DNA of 64,000 nt from Owenia fusiformis (GCA_903813345.2 CAIIXF020000006.1:14758348-14822347); one strand, 5' to 3'; positions 28,501-38,771 are shown, counted from the first letter of the stretch. The notes: a model not told the origin generated them from the letters alone. Numbers and translations: made by a program.

Positions 28501-29435
28501 CTCTGAGCTGGTTGTACTCTCTATGGAATTGTGTCTCTCAATAGACCCTCCAAGACCAAGGAAGCTACCTGAATACAGCATAAAGGTAATGCAAATTTAA
28601 ACTTGCATCAAGCCCCTTGTACCCCTCATTCTCTTTAACTATGGGGGATGACTAGAAACTTGCTACAAGTGAGTCACATTGAAACAAATACAAATGTATG
28701 ACAGTATAATCTAGTTGCAGTTGTGGGTGTTTTTTGGTTTGTGCAGGTTATCTGACAGTGTTCTCCAAAGAACTTTTATTTGGGTGCAAATTCTCATTTT
28801 CACAATTCAGACCAGAATTGGTAAAAATATGCCAATTTTTTAATGATTTTTCTCATTTCAAGTGGGTACAAATTAATTTTCAGGTGGGTGCAGGCCTGTT
28901 TTCAATATCTCAGGTGGGTGCTGCGCCTACCTGCTTTAATGCTGGGGAGATCACTGTATGAGTTTGGAGATTAAACTCATACAAAAAACACTGTCATTGA
29001 CCTTAAAATTACTTTTGAATGTGTGAATATATAAAGTATTCAAAAAGGAGAAGTGACTATTGAAAAGAAAGAAGGTAAACTTACAGAAACTGATTTGACT
29101 GTATTAAGTGAGTCTGACCTTAAAAACCCATGACATTTAATAAAGAATCAACTTCCCAGGTCCTTATGTTTACAACACTTACCAAATCCCTCTGTGAACT
29201 CTTCTAGGGTCAGGAAACCATTTTGATCATCATCCAATGAGTCAAACACATCTTCAAGTTGATCTGGAGAGAGAGGAAGCTCCGATTGTAATCGCTGCAT
29301 GTCACGTTTTGTTATGAATCCCTTATTTTCTAGGTCACATACAGCAAATAACTCATGAGCTTTTTGAACCATCATCTCCTTTATCTCTTCGGGAGAGGGA
29401 CTGTTTTCTATATATTGTTCTGTGTAAGTTGCCAT
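1553..29435 (-). CDS. CRACR2A: CRACR2A/CRACR2B-like EF-hand and coiled-coil protein (14 coding exons)
   Basis: Vertebrate CRACR2A (EFCAB4B) is a cytosolic Ca2+ sensor that binds Orai1 and STIM1 in store-operated calcium entry. Exons, 5' to 3': 29183-29435, 28406-28568, 25078-25194, 24391-24537, 17923-18013, 17250-17345, 16581-16652, 15015-15130, 14753-14824, 14292-14343, 13331-13431, 2670-2984, 2129-2233, 1553-1754. All introns are GT-AG and phases fit; 1902 nt give 633 aa. ATG context is ATCATGG. The helix before EF-hand 1 begins near residue 20. EF-hand 1 has loop D34-D45 (Asp instead of Glu at position 12). EF-hand 2 has a canonical loop D68-E79. A CRACR2-type FEDFLSR segment follows near residue 200, then a coiled coil (about 205-390, with [14 protein letters not shown] as in CRACR2A) and a Ser/Asp-rich tail from about 427. 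No Rab GTPase domain is seen in the window, unlike the long vertebrate isoform. CRACR2A versus CRACR2B is not resolved. Confidence 0.85.
1876..2026 (-). CDS. Sister exon near the 3' end of the CRACR2-like gene
   Basis: The acceptor at 2027 (CATACAG|GTCTC) takes phase 2 from exon 13 and reads [10 protein letters not shown], closely like the start of the terminal exon 1553-1754 ([11 protein letters not shown]). It has a donor after base 1999 (GAG|GTACTT), which leaves phase 0. Splicing from there to the 1755 acceptor gives a stop after two more codons. Reading through instead adds about 40 residues and stops at 1876. It may therefore be an alternative last exon, a poison exon, or a link to further exons before base 1 of the window. 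Confidence 0.45.
2581..2644. mobile_element. 64-bp TA-flanked mini-element
   Basis: TA on both sides, ends CAGGGTGGTCCAAAA and its perfect inverse. Related single ends occur at 3740 (CAGGGTGGGCCAAAA), 15207 (CAGGGTGATCCAAAA) and 58498 (TTGGGGCCACCCTG). TA duplication and the end suggest a mariner-like origin. Confidence 0.6.
4675..4747 (-). CDS. Alternative terminal exon of the CRACR2-like gene (short isoform)
   Basis: Inside the 10.3-kb intron between exons 11 and 12, the minus strand has a very strong acceptor (long TTTTGTTTCTCTTTTC tract, then ACTCTAG) at 4748. The exon that follows joins exon 11 in phase 2 and reads [24 protein letters not shown]-stop (TAA at 4675-4677). Use of this exon gives a 450-aa protein that stops soon after the coiled coil and lacks the acidic Ser-rich tail. 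A possible poly(A) signal (AATAAA on the minus strand) lies at 4047-4052. Vertebrate CRACR2A also makes short and long C-terminal forms, which fits this layout. Confidence 0.6.
4989..5124. mobile_element. 136-bp palindromic MITE
   Basis: CCTTGGTCACATATGCTCCG and its inverse bound two arms of about 57 bases with few mismatches. It would fold to a single long hairpin. Lies in the intron between CRACR2-like exons 11 and 12. Confidence 0.7.
5225..5800 (+). repeat. Dispersed TGTCACCAC...GTGGTGGTGACATAAAA repeat, two copies
   Basis: About 5228-5360 and 5645-5790 share ATGTCACYACC, TGCCATTTGTRACA, GCCAAAC/CCAGACACC and TTGTGGTGGTG-C-TAAAA. Further copies lie at about 27540-27635 and 63620-63735. 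Confidence 0.55.
7792..7999. mobile_element. Short GGCCCGTAGCCAGG-type inverted-repeat element
   Basis: It starts with CAGGCCCGTAGCCAGGATATG and ends with CCTGGCTATGGGCCTG, with G-rich and C-rich blocks inside. Related pieces lie at 27109-27226 and 30773-30890. This copy is nested in the left arm of the 4.9-kb foldback. Confidence 0.6.
9634..10814 (+). pseudogene. Broken TE-associated gene (HAFxGCxTxS / RAxxQA...GHGWK family)
   Basis: Two plus-strand pieces look like consecutive parts of one protein family that I recall as widespread in repeat-derived genes of aquatic invertebrates. Piece one (to a stop at 9825-9827) has [20 protein letters not shown], like the family motif LxGLHAFTGCDTTSAFxGKGK. 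Piece two (about 10500-10814) has [10 protein letters not shown], then [19 protein letters not shown] and [12 protein letters not shown], then a stop. Between them lies an inserted inverted repeat. Within piece two the frame shifts at a run of C (about 10582). The function of the family is not known to me; the copy here is inactive. Confidence 0.5.
12714..12770 (+). repeat. (GGAC)n microsatellite
   Basis: About 12 GGAC/GACG units with small changes, at the end of the 340-bp tandem repeat. Confidence 0.9.
13540..13561 (-). other. Possible 22-nt microexon in the CRACR2-like gene
   Basis: On the minus strand AG|GTCCAGCACCCCTGACAGCCAG|GTGAAA lies 109 bases upstream of exon 11 (13331-13431). The coding part reads SSTPDSQ, nearly repeating SSTPVNE at the start of exon 11, and similarity continues past the donor-like GT. 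Entering in phase 2 and leaving in phase 0 makes it an in-frame replacement for exon 10. Without transcripts it could equally be a relic of a partial exon duplication. Confidence 0.3.
15280..16455. repeat. Repeat block: hairpin, GAGTTGTATA repeats and a degenerate tandem copy
   Basis: 15290-15405 is palindromic (GGTTTATTCTATATA... and inverse). AGGAGTTGTATAC recurs about every 24 bases at 15440-15510. About 15600-15800 and 15810-16010 are diverged direct copies (CATTCATTCA, GTCATGG, AGTAATCATT, CAAAAGT blocks), and 16330-16450 resembles them inverted. Lies in the intron between CRACR2-like exons 8 and 7. Confidence 0.45.
18289..18324. repeat. Short perfect hairpin
   Basis: ATATGCTTTCAGCAT, six-base loop, ATGCTGAAAGCATAT. 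Lies in a CRACR2-like intron; no role is apparent. Confidence 0.6.
19158..20640. repeat. Cluster of CCGACAATTGTCGG palindromes
   Basis: Full palindromes with core CCGACAATTGTCGG occur at 19158-19187 (perfect over 30 bases), 20519-20536, 20571-20584 and 20611-20640 (nearly perfect over 30). Interrupted or half copies lie near 19209, 19267 and 20477. The intervening 1.2 kb holds no recognisable coding sequence, only the tRNA-like piece at 20368-20438. It lies in the CRACR2-like intron that also holds the alternative first exon. Confidence 0.7.
20368..20438 (-). tRNA. tRNA-like sequence (probably a pseudo-tRNA or SINE head)
   Basis: On the minus strand TAGTCTAGTGGTTAGCGA (A box) and GAGTTCGAATCC (B box) lie at tRNA spacing, followed by a T-rich stretch. 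The 5' end (TCACTGGT) does not pair with the 3' end (GGCAGGAA), and the anticodon arm is oversized. The same odd pattern, with a similar 5' start, is seen at 49298-49367. It sits inside the CCGACAATTGTCGG palindrome cluster. Confidence 0.45.
20892..20974 (-). CDS. Alternative first coding exon of the CRACR2-like gene
   Basis: On the minus strand an ATG at 20974 (context AAAAATGG) opens 27 codons beginning [16 protein letters not shown] and ends at a good donor (ACAG|GTAAAA) in phase 2. The next exon (17923-18013) accepts phase 2, so joining them keeps the frame. An in-frame TAA lies 18 bases before the ATG. The exon sits inside the 6.4-kb intron between exons 4 and 5. Starting here would give about 434 aa with the whole coiled coil and tail but no EF-hands. 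This is an inference from phase, Kozak context and donor. It could instead be a chance open frame, but the fit on all three points makes that less likely. Confidence 0.6.
24190..24237 (+). repeat. (GGAC)n microsatellite
   Basis: A second (GGAC)n run, at the end of a sequence (about 24030-24240) whose wording (GGCCATTTTGAAAATC, GAACAAAATCGGGCC) resembles the block before the other run. Confidence 0.9.
26273..26405. repeat. 133-bp imperfect palindrome
   Basis: TCCTATGGCTTTGAAAAA... pairs with ...TTTTTGAAAAACCATAGGA; TATCACTTATATCCATGAGT pairs with ATCCATGAGTAGATATAAGT. Part of a larger repeat-rich block 26270-26900. Confidence 0.6.
26624..26735. repeat. 22-bp repeats, three forward then two inverted
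   Basis: AACCATCGAATATCACTTTT starts at 26626, 26648 and 26670. The same unit then follows twice on the other strand, with no spacer beyond a few bases. The stretch would form a long hairpin. Confidence 0.8.
27109..27226. mobile_element. Second copy of the TAGCCAGG/TGGCTATG element
   Basis: Begins near CGTATAGCCAGGGGGGTG and ends CTGGCTATGCCCCTG; the middle (GGGGTTCGCTTCACTCGCAG) is related in inverted form to 8210-8290. Lies in CRACR2-like intron 2. Confidence 0.5.
27540..27635 (+). repeat. Third copy of the GTGGTGGTGACATAAAA repeat
   Basis: AGGCATTAACATG, GCCATTTGTTACAGATGCCA and ACTTGTGGTGGTGACATAAA follow the order seen at 5225-5360. Confidence 0.5.
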
Positions 29436-30772
29436 GATGACAGCTACTGAGTTACTATGGTATTTATGGTCAATGTAGCAACAACAAATGTTCAGAAAAT
29501 CTACAATTTTTTCCTCTACATTTCATGTGTTGAAGTAGTTTTTCCTTCCATGTTTAATCCATCTCCTCTTTAGCATGACTATATATGCATAGATCTACGA
29601 AAACCTCCAACGAAGATTTCAATCTTCTTCCATACTCCAAATCGATCTAGTACTTTTCCGTTAACATGAGATAAGATAGAAGCTTCTTCATCTGTTTCTC
29701 ATAATTAACCAGATCCTAATTCATATAAAATACAATTGACTATCAATCCAGCATACGCAATATGCTAGCATTAATAATTCCACTGTTTCAATCAATATTA
29801 AACAAACCAAATCGCGTAAATTGACGATTCTCAATAAAATGCTCACTGAATCAATAGCCAATTAACGTTAATAAGCATCCCTTGCAATAATCCATAAAAT
29901 TATCACTTTGAGGAGTTTATGCTTCTGTACATTAAAGGTAAGCTCAGCTACAGCAGGCACCAATGTCAAAACACCTGTAGCATTGAGAATTTCCTTTCTG
30001 CATAATACATATAATTATATAATAAATTATCAAACATACACAAGCTTTAATATTGTAAATGTCTCATGTTGTTTGACTTCCCGCCTCCGAGCAAGTGTAA
30101 AACAATGGAATGTGTGGGTGTAGCAGTGAACTATACCTTGCCACATATAGACATATATATCACGCATGGAAATATATGATTAATATTGTCGACCATAAAA
30201 CATAATTAGATATATTGTTCCTTGTTAAAACCTTCCGTTAGCTAACAACTGTTCAAACAGAATCATTTAATTTCTACTAAAATATCCTGTACATGTATTC
30301 TTTTGTTCCTTTCCAGCACTGAAATATCCTGTTCGCTTTATTTATCTTTTCAGTATATCAGAGAAATAATGTTGTTGTTAAATGTTTAAAAAATTCTCGT
30401 TGCCTCTTCCTGGCTTGTTTGAAGTTAACTGCATCCTGCAAATAAAAACATAAAACATCACGTTCTTATGCATAGTTTAATGCTATAAAAGGAAAATAAA
30501 ACAGAGCAACATATTAGAATCAATTATCTAGGAAAATGAATTTCTCATTTTTATTTATCACATGTTGCAGCATATAATTTATAGGGATTTAATCAGTTTT
30601 CATGAATGATGATCTCATGAAAACAATGGTAGTCAATTAGATCTTAGGAGATAACATTTTCAGAAGATATTCTCAGCCTGAATTTACTGAATTTTGCGAG
30701 AAATATTAATTTTTCATGAGGAAAACGACCAATGAAATGTTGTGTATGGTATATCTTATATACAATATATAC

Positions 30773-30890
30773 AGGCCGGTAGCTGTTTTTCACCATTATG
30801 AGCACTTTCAAGTGATTTTGGCTCTTTTGGGCCAAAGTTGTCAAAAGTGAACCCCCCCCCCCCCGGCAAATCTTGGCTATGGGCCTGTGT
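30773..30890. mobile_element. Third copy of the TAGCCAGG/TGGCTATG element
   Basis: Begins ACAGGCCGGTAGCTG and ends CTTGGCTATGGGCCTGTG, with a C14 run inside. It shares TTTTGGCTCTTTTGGGCC-like sequence with the copy at 7792-7999. Confidence 0.5.
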
Positions 30891-32089
30891 ACTATATATA
30901 TTGGGAAAATAACCTCCAATAGGTATAGTGTTATAATTATACAATTATTATTCACCATCTTTTACCATTTTTAAATTAAAAACTAACATTGATCATTCTT
31001 TGAATATTCTTTGTCAATGTTACTTAATCCTTGAACAATATGATATACACGTATCATCAAGAAAAAGAATTGATTCTTTTCACTTTTAATAGATCAATAT
31101 CAGCACTCTGTTTATATAAGTTTTCTCATACAAAATATACAGACTCCTATAGTTTACATAACACCCACTTAGACTGAAAAAGTTAAGACCCTGGATTTCT
31201 GGTATTAGCTCTGGAATAACATGTTTAATATGGACACACGAATCAGTAATTCAACTCAAACATCTCAAATCTACAGTCAATACATATTTAAATATGTAAC
31301 CTCAAATGCTTCAAGGATGGCATCATTTAAATGAGAATATGTTGAGAAGATCACTCCTCCTTAAGTTCTCTGCAAGTTGAAATGCTGAATCCAACGAAAT
31401 TAGTGAATTCTGCAAGGGGAAATACCAATTCTGTGAAATTTCCGCAGCTGTTTTTGGCGTTTTTATAAAAATCAAAGGAATATGTAACTTTAGAAATGTG
31501 GTCTTGGAAAAAAGTTTTTCATCTTATAATTTTCAAATACTTGAACTTCCCGCCATTTTACAAAATATGTCGATTTTTTTTCTCATAACAATATTTTCTA
31601 AACATTATTACAGCTTATTTTTCAACCAATTTTCTTAATTTTTCAACATAAAATAGGTTAGGATGTATCTTATGCATTGGTGTAAATTATTACTTAATAA
31701 TGTTTCACATATCACTTTTTGATAGCATTAGTTCGGACTGTAATATAAGCCAAACTTTATATGAGGCCTTTAAACAATGTAGAAATGGTTGGGCTGTGAT
31801 TTGATTGACAGTCCATTTGATTGAATACTTGAGTTGACCTGTACAAAAACCTGAGTTGACTGGTTACAGAAATGATGACGGATACCAAATTAGACAGCAC
31901 TGATGCACAGGAATCAAAGTCACATTTAAGTACACAGAATCTTAAGTCCAGGGCTTGCATTAAGGGCGTCCCGTACATGTTAAGGACTCAAAAATAATTG
32001 GGAGGACGCAAAAATTGAAAACATTTCCGTTTTTTGGACGCACAATTTTTTTAGGTCAATACTACAATGTGTTTACAACGATACCTAAC

Positions 32090-33100
32090 CACAGGCTGGT
32101 ATCGAAAGATTTGTCCGCTGTGACGGAGCATGCTATTTTTCATAAAAACACTAAGAATGCTTCACGATTTATTTTTTAACTCATATGTTTCGTTATATCA
32201 AAGATAATTACTTACTCCATGCAATGGACATATCATTTGCGTGTAACCTTCACTTCTGTTTGAAGTCCAATAACGCTAGGAGTAAAATCTATTGAAAACG
32301 GCGCCAGAGTATCAAACTCTAAAATGTACCATTTCTTTTTTAACTTTTTAATGGCATGATATAGTGACACGATAATATTTACATATGTTTAAAGCATAAT
32401 TCTGAATGTATTAGTGAGATATTAATGCATTGGGTCTTTTTAATTTTTTAATAAAAAATAATATTAATATTTTTTGTCCGCTGTGACGGAGCATTTTCAC
32501 AGTTCACATTTGCAACTGCTCCGTCACAGCGGACAAAAAAATTAAACATTATTTTTTATAAAAGAATTAAAAAGACCAAATACATCAAAATCTCGTTTAT
32601 ACCTTCATAGTTATGCTGAAACCATGTGTAAATATTATCGTGTCACTATATCGTGCCATTAGAAAGTTAAACAAGAAATGGTACATTTTGAAGTATGATA
32701 CTCCGGCGCCATTTTCAATAGCTTTTCTTCCCAGCGTAATTGGACTTCAAACAGAAGTGAAAGTTACCCGCAAATGATATATCCATTGTATGGAGTTAGT
32801 AATTTTGTATGGTACAGTAAAACCTGTCTTAGTGAACACCTCTCTCTAGTGAACACCTGTCTCTAGTAGACACCCTTCCTACGCACATAGTCCACTGACT
32901 TCTGTATAAATTACCCTCTCTCTAGTGAACACCTACCTACAGTGAACGTTTTTTCTTGGCAAAAAAATGTTCACTATACACAAGTTTTACTGTATAACGA
33001 AACATATGAGTTAAAAAATAAATCGTGAAGTATTCTTAGTGTTTTTATGAAAAATAGCATGCTCCGTCACAGCGGACAAATATTTCGATACCAGCCTGTG
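32090..33100. mobile_element. 1-kb foldback element with CTAAC duplication
   Basis: Ends CACAGGCTGGTATCGAAA and its inverse, flanked by CTAAC at 32085-32089 and 33101-33105. The arms are near-perfect inverted copies. TTTGTCCGCTGTGACGGAGC occurs four times: near both ends and twice, back to back, at the centre (32477 and 32518). The right arm is interrupted by a TA-flanked element at 32815-32992. Confidence 0.75.
32815..32992. mobile_element. Tigger/pogo-type MITE
   Basis: Flanked by TA (32813-32814 and 32993-32994), with ends CAGTAAAACCTGTCTTAGTG and, degraded, CAAGTTTTACTG. It contains repeated TCTCTAGTGAACACCT. The CAGTAAAACCTGT start is what I recall for widespread Tigger-like elements. 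Confidence 0.6.
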
Positions 33101-33309
33101 CTAACAAAAACAAATAATTATGATCTCTCACCTTTGTTTATTTTTAGATTTGAAACCATGACACGCCACAGTTTTTCCTATTCAGAAACAAATATTAGGT
33201 TATTCATGAAACAAAATGTATTCATTGTCGAATGAACGGACATGCATCAGTCCGTACTTAATGTTTACTTCCGTTTTAAATTCGCGGCAAGAAATCAAAA
33301 ACTGAAAAT

Positions 33310-33905
33310 ATGACAAGTACAGGTTAGAACATACCATGGCGAAGAATAATGGAAATAGCGTCATGAATCCCGGGACAATGAATCTCGGATCCAAGTACAT
33401 CATTAATGGTCGAAAATCAGAATATTGACAAATTTATAACTTAAAAGGCCGAAAGATTATGCGACAAATACTGAAACGGGGGTTGTCAACACATTGTATT
33501 ATCTTTGATCTCTTAGAATCCGTTGAATCCTAAGCGATTGGAGTTGTTTAGATCACTTAACAAATGATATGAAATGATGAGGATTTGAGTTTTTTCCAAG
33601 TTTATAATGGCGGCCAATGGGGGATTTTAGCAAAATATCCCCAAAAATTAAATCATTAAAAGGCCGAAAGATCTACATGTATGAATGGATTTTACTGATT
33701 TATATATCAAAATGAACACTTCGTTGGGTGTAACAAGGATCCGTTGAATCCTAAGAAAATAAATGATTTGCTAAAAAGTTATTAAGATTTTAAATTTTGA
33801 TGAAGACTGCTCTCCATTGAAATCTTTGGACCATGAAATGTCGATTTACGCGCATGCGTTGTGACGTTATTTCCATTATTCTACGCCATGATTCCCGAAT
33901 GGGAA
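33310..33905. repeat. Inverted repeat with GTCATGAATCCCGG / GCCATGATTCCCG arms
   Basis: Around 33335-33400 (GGCGAAGAATAATGGAAATA) and 33862-33905 the sequences match in inverted order. Between them AAAAGGCCGAAAGAT occurs twice. Probably another decayed element. Confidence 0.4.
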
Positions 33906-36724
33906 ACAGAGTTCGATTGGTTACAGCCAGTTAGAAAAGACAACTCCAATATTATTATAGGAATGAAGTGTGTCATTTGTACGCGATGTTCCAAAGGAAA
34001 CAAATTCGCCGAAAAAAACAGAATGTGCAGAATAAAAGTAACATTGGAAAGATGTTTTACTGACCTATTGTTGTGTTGAAGCAAAGACAATCATGTGACA
34101 AAATTAACTTCAAGGTGTTTTGGTAAAAAATGCTTTTAAAATAAAGTTATACCTCAAAACAGGCTAGAAATAGGGGACACACATTTTTTTCAAAGGACAC
34201 ACTTTTTAAAAAAAATTGCGTCCTTGGGACTCACAAATTTTCTAACCTAATGCAAGCGCTGTAAGTCCAATATTTAGATTTGTTTTTTCATCCTGAGTAT
34301 GTTACTAGCAATATCTAAATAAATATATTTAAAATCAAATGTAACAATAAAAAATAGCATATTACAGCACTTCCCTCTTTTCACAAGAACATAAAATTTA
34401 ATAGAGGATTCGGATCATATGCACTTAAGATGACTTGAATGATGTGCAAAAATCATTACCCAGAACCAAATACTCATCCTCCTCAGCAGGTATCCATAAT
34501 CCGTACCTCTTTCTTCCCCCTGCTATAACCAATTTGGAAGCGCCTGATTAACCTGAATCACGTAATCTAATTATGCGCAATGACTTATGATTTCTGTCGC
34601 AGTGTTGCAACAGCCAATCAGATTGCAAGTTTTTAAACGGGGAAATGCTAACTGCTTATCACAAGTGGTAAAAAGAAAGAATATATTCTGCAACTGGAGG
34701 ATGCAAATACTGAGATGACAATTTTACTTTCAACTTTTGACGGAAGAGGAACAAAGAACTGGAAGAAATGTTTTAAGAAATAAAACCTCAGGTAATCACA
34801 TCTTTTATTTTTTCTGATCTCATTGACCTTCATGGTTTGAAGGTATTAATACAAACTTGGAAAATGTTTCCTTGGCAAACAGTATTTTAGATCAAAACAC
34901 TCAACAATATACTCCCAGGAGACATCATATCTGCTTCAATGCAGGGGCGACCATATTTGAATTTTTTGCCCAGAAAATATAGATGGGTTTGAAGAAAATG
35001 TGTAAAAGACCGACCATATCATGTAAAGACCGACCATATTTGTAGCCTTAAAATATTGATGATTCGATTTTGAATGTCAATCGTCGGCAATGTTTTTACA
35101 GATTTTGTTCCTTTCAACCAAAAGGCAAGCAAACAAATTGGGCATACCGTCTCCTCTCAATTTTATTGTCCTGCCTTATGTTTCTGACCTACCATTAATC
35201 TTTTCATGACGATAGACTCCATATGGAGCCCTATTCTGTAATAACTTTCAGGATGATAAGCTCCTTTTGGCACCATTATTGTTATATATATACATCAATG
35301 AAATGACAATATCTCCAGTTCTATTCAGTATTTTTACACCAGATTCTTTTACTTTGATGCTCCTTACCAAAAATCGTATTTCAGTGATAATAATCAATGT
35401 ATAGGTCCCGGGGTGTAAGTAATTTGCAGTAATTCCCTAAAAATCACTCTTACTTATCCATCACCAGGCTAACATTTTCTTCTTATATATTCATGTCGGG
35501 AAAGGGTTAACCAACCTGTCGTCTCTACGGGAATCTATCCTACAACATTAAGTGTGTTTTTGTTATTGCGTGAACTAATGCAATGTTATGTGCGTTTTCT
35601 CATCATAATCCAAAGTGACTAACCAGAATGAAATTGGTCTTCTAACAACTGAGACATCAGTTAAAAATATGACATTACACACCACAACGATGTTACGTTT
35701 TTTCATCATGATTTGAAATGATTAAATACATTTTTAAATCACAACCTTGTAAAGGTACTATAGTCATTGGATTCCCAGTTTTAGTTTTACTTCTAATTTT
35801 GCACCTTTTCATCTAGACCGACGGCCAACAACCAACCACATGTACCCAACTGTGGAGATTGACTGGTCGGTGGTCAGTGTTTTTGTAAACCCCTGAGATG
35901 AGAAGTATGATTAGAGTATGCCTACTGGATGCGGGACTGAGTTAGGACTGAGATGACAGGTGAAATGCACAGCTGGACAGAATTCATGAGTGTTGGACTG
36001 ACTTGACAGACAGCTTTGGTCATGGGCCTATGGCTTTGGTTTAGCAGAAAATATTCAGATAAAATATAACCGTGCTTCCCAGAATAGAATAAGAACAAAG
36101 TCAGCACTATCAATGGTATACTATACCTTTAGATATAATCCTAAAAGTTCAAAAGCTTTTTGCCATTTTGTTTCACAACTGCGGTATGGTATAACTCCAC
36201 CTTTTTTATTTTTTATTTTTTTTTACTTTATACCAGCATGTATTTATTAAAAGTTTGTGATTATTATACAATTCTCTCTTTGTATTGCATTCCTTTTTTT
36301 TATATTTAATTTTTTTTTATTTCAGATAATTAAAAAAAGATTACATAAATTTAAAAATTTGTTTACATAAGTTACCTGTTGCATTACATGATAATATTTC
36401 TCTTGGAGAGCTCTAATTTAAAATTATAGTACAAGACTCCACCATTGTTTTGCCGTTTCACTACTTGCCACAATCAGCCTCACTGCCAGCATATCAAACC
36501 AGGCCCATTTTCCATCAAACCTGGCCCAACTACTATCAGGTGGATGTCCTTCAAAAATCAAGTTGGCATGGTTACCAAAGCCTAATAGTTGCCATGGCAA
36601 CCGTAGAAATGGGGTAAAAAATGGGAGCAAAAAAGCACCCAAACCCACCATTTTTTTTATTAAAAAACTATATTTCAAATCAAAAACATATATACAGTAC
36701 AATTAATACATTTACATATAAAGG

Positions 36725-37437
36725 TTACATGTTGTAAAATGATTTTTCCCTATTATCTATCATTTTCAAAGTTTCCTGCTCATTCAGCAGATCACATTTA
36801 AACATATGGATAGCTATTTTTATAATCACACTTTTAAAATATTTTTCTTGTGCGAAATTTTCAATACCAAGTTTTTGTTTATCACTGAGACAATTACAAT
36901 CACAGGTGTTCAAAATATTTAAAACTTCTTTACACTTCAGAAAATACATGAAATAGTGCATATCATCATCAATTTCATTATCACAATATTTACATTTATC
37001 TGAATCTTGTATTTTACACTGTTTGAGATATTTGCCACTTGGATAAATTTTATGGATAATCTTCCATTGGATAATTTTGAGCTTATTATCTTTTGTACAA
37101 TTAAAAAGTGTGTTCCACACATCCTTACTTATCAATGTATTATCATATTTAATATCACATTTTCTTGCCAAGACTAACTCTGATCGTATATACTTTGAAT
37201 CTGATTTACAAAATTCTCTATTTACAAATCTCAAGTTGTTATTATTCTCTTCATTTCCATACTTTGTAATTAACTCTTGTTTAACACATGCTTTTAAAAT
37301 ATTATACTGCAGCATGGTTTGTCAATTGCGCTGTACTTTTTGAACTATGACATTATATGAACATAACATTCCATCTTTAACAATATCATTTATATAAATT
37401 ACATCATTTTCAATCCAATGTTTAAAAAATAATGGTC
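36725..37437 (-). pseudogene. 5'-truncated LINE (non-LTR retrotransposon) ORF2 C-terminus
   Basis: The minus strand reads PLFFKHWIENDVIYINDIVK, then an in-frame TGA (about 37331), then an open 196-codon stretch down to 36725. That stretch has WKIIHKIYPSGKYLKQ followed by a C-x2-C...H...C zinc-knuckle-like block (CKYC, MHYF, KCKEV). This order is the usual end of LINE ORF2 after the reverse transcriptase. The polymerase core is absent, so the copy is 5' truncated and inactive. Confidence 0.7.
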
Positions 37438-37854
37438 CCAAACCATGGTGGGTCACGTGCATTATCTCATGGAAATGGGCATACCAGTGCAAAGATCTTT
37501 GTTCCGTGATAAAGGAAAGCTATCTAACATTGTCTGAAGAGCATTCTAATTCTACTTTTAACATGGCGACCTGGACAACATATAGCCATTTGGGCGATAA
37601 TAGGTGATTCTAAAGTGAAAATGAGTGCTTTTTTCGTAGCTTTACTTTGACCAAGGCTTGCAAAAAATTGAAGTGATAAACCTTCCCCCAATTTTTGATA
37701 TTTTTGTTGTCTAGAAGTGTTCTAGATGATATCAAAGTTTAAGAAAATTTGTATGTCTCGAAATATTTTGAAAATAAGTGCCATTATGGCGGGTCTGGGT
37801 GTTTTTTGCTCTCATTTTTACCCATTTCCAAGGTTGCCATGGTAACTCATACCT

Positions 37855-38130
37855 GGCAACCTACCGTATTTTTACCGGCATCTACCATAAAATATTCGTT
37901 TTTCGGTAAAAAAACACAAATACCGTAAAAATTACTGTTATTTCCTGTAAAAACGACCGTAAAAAATCTACTGTAATTTTACCAAAATCTACCGTACAAT
38001 ATTTTATTATAATTCGATTTTTTCTATAAGAACAGCCTAAAAATATACCGTAAATATTTGAAAACTACAATATTTCTGCTGGAATTTAAAGTATTCTTGT
38101 TCAAACTACCGTAAAATCTACCGTAATTAT
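37855..38130 (+). repeat. TACCGTAAAA-rich low-complexity stretch
   Basis: TACCGTA, ACCGTAAAA or CTACCGTAA occurs about ten times in 270 bases. No coding sequence seen. Confidence 0.5.
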
Positions 38131-38771
38131 CATGAAATTCTGAAAAATTGAATTCTTCTCGTATTGCCCTTGTAAAATTCCATTACCAACCCAAAAATAA
38201 ATAGGTGCCGGCAGGTCTTTGATAGTGGTTGTTGCGTACTTAGTAAGTAACTAAATAAGCTGGCGTGTAATCAGTCAACACACTGGGGAATATCACGATG
38301 CAAAAACAGTGTTCAACTGTGTATCACAGGAAGAGTAATCATGATTAATTTGTAAAATGCTACATTGTAGCAATGGTATGAGTATGATGTCACACAGTAC
38401 AATACACTGGGGCCTAACTGGCGTAAAGGGGAGAAAAGGGCAGATTTTCCACATGGGGACCACATTTGACTCAAAATATTTGCATTTAGCAACATACATT
38501 TCAGTACATTCTGTGTAATACTTGAAAGGCATTTTGCATCTAAATTTTTTGCATGAGATGTCTGAAGTTGATGACCCAATTTTAGGTCATTTTGGCCAGT
38601 TTTTAGAGACTCAGCCCTCACCTATTTCCCCAAATATGACTAGATTTTGTAGAAAATGTGTTAAAAGTTTGAAAATCCAGCTGTTTTGAGCATGAAATAA
38701 CTCAATTGTTTGAAAAAATGCTGAATGAGCATAAATTATCATGGTAAAATTTTTCCATTTTTGGATATTAA

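Larger units (their letters stand above)
31949..34261. mobile_element. Possible large element bounded by CAGGGCTTGCATTA ends
   Basis: CAGGGCTTGCATTAAGG at the left and CCTAATGCAAGCGCTG at the right are inverted. Next to them, GGACGCA/TGCGTCC-rich sequence also matches in inverted form. It encloses the 32090-33100 foldback. Confidence 0.45.

Noticed and set aside
33861-34090. Opposing frames of 72 and 69 codons
   Set aside because: Located within a probable transposon; no known motif and no supporting splice context.
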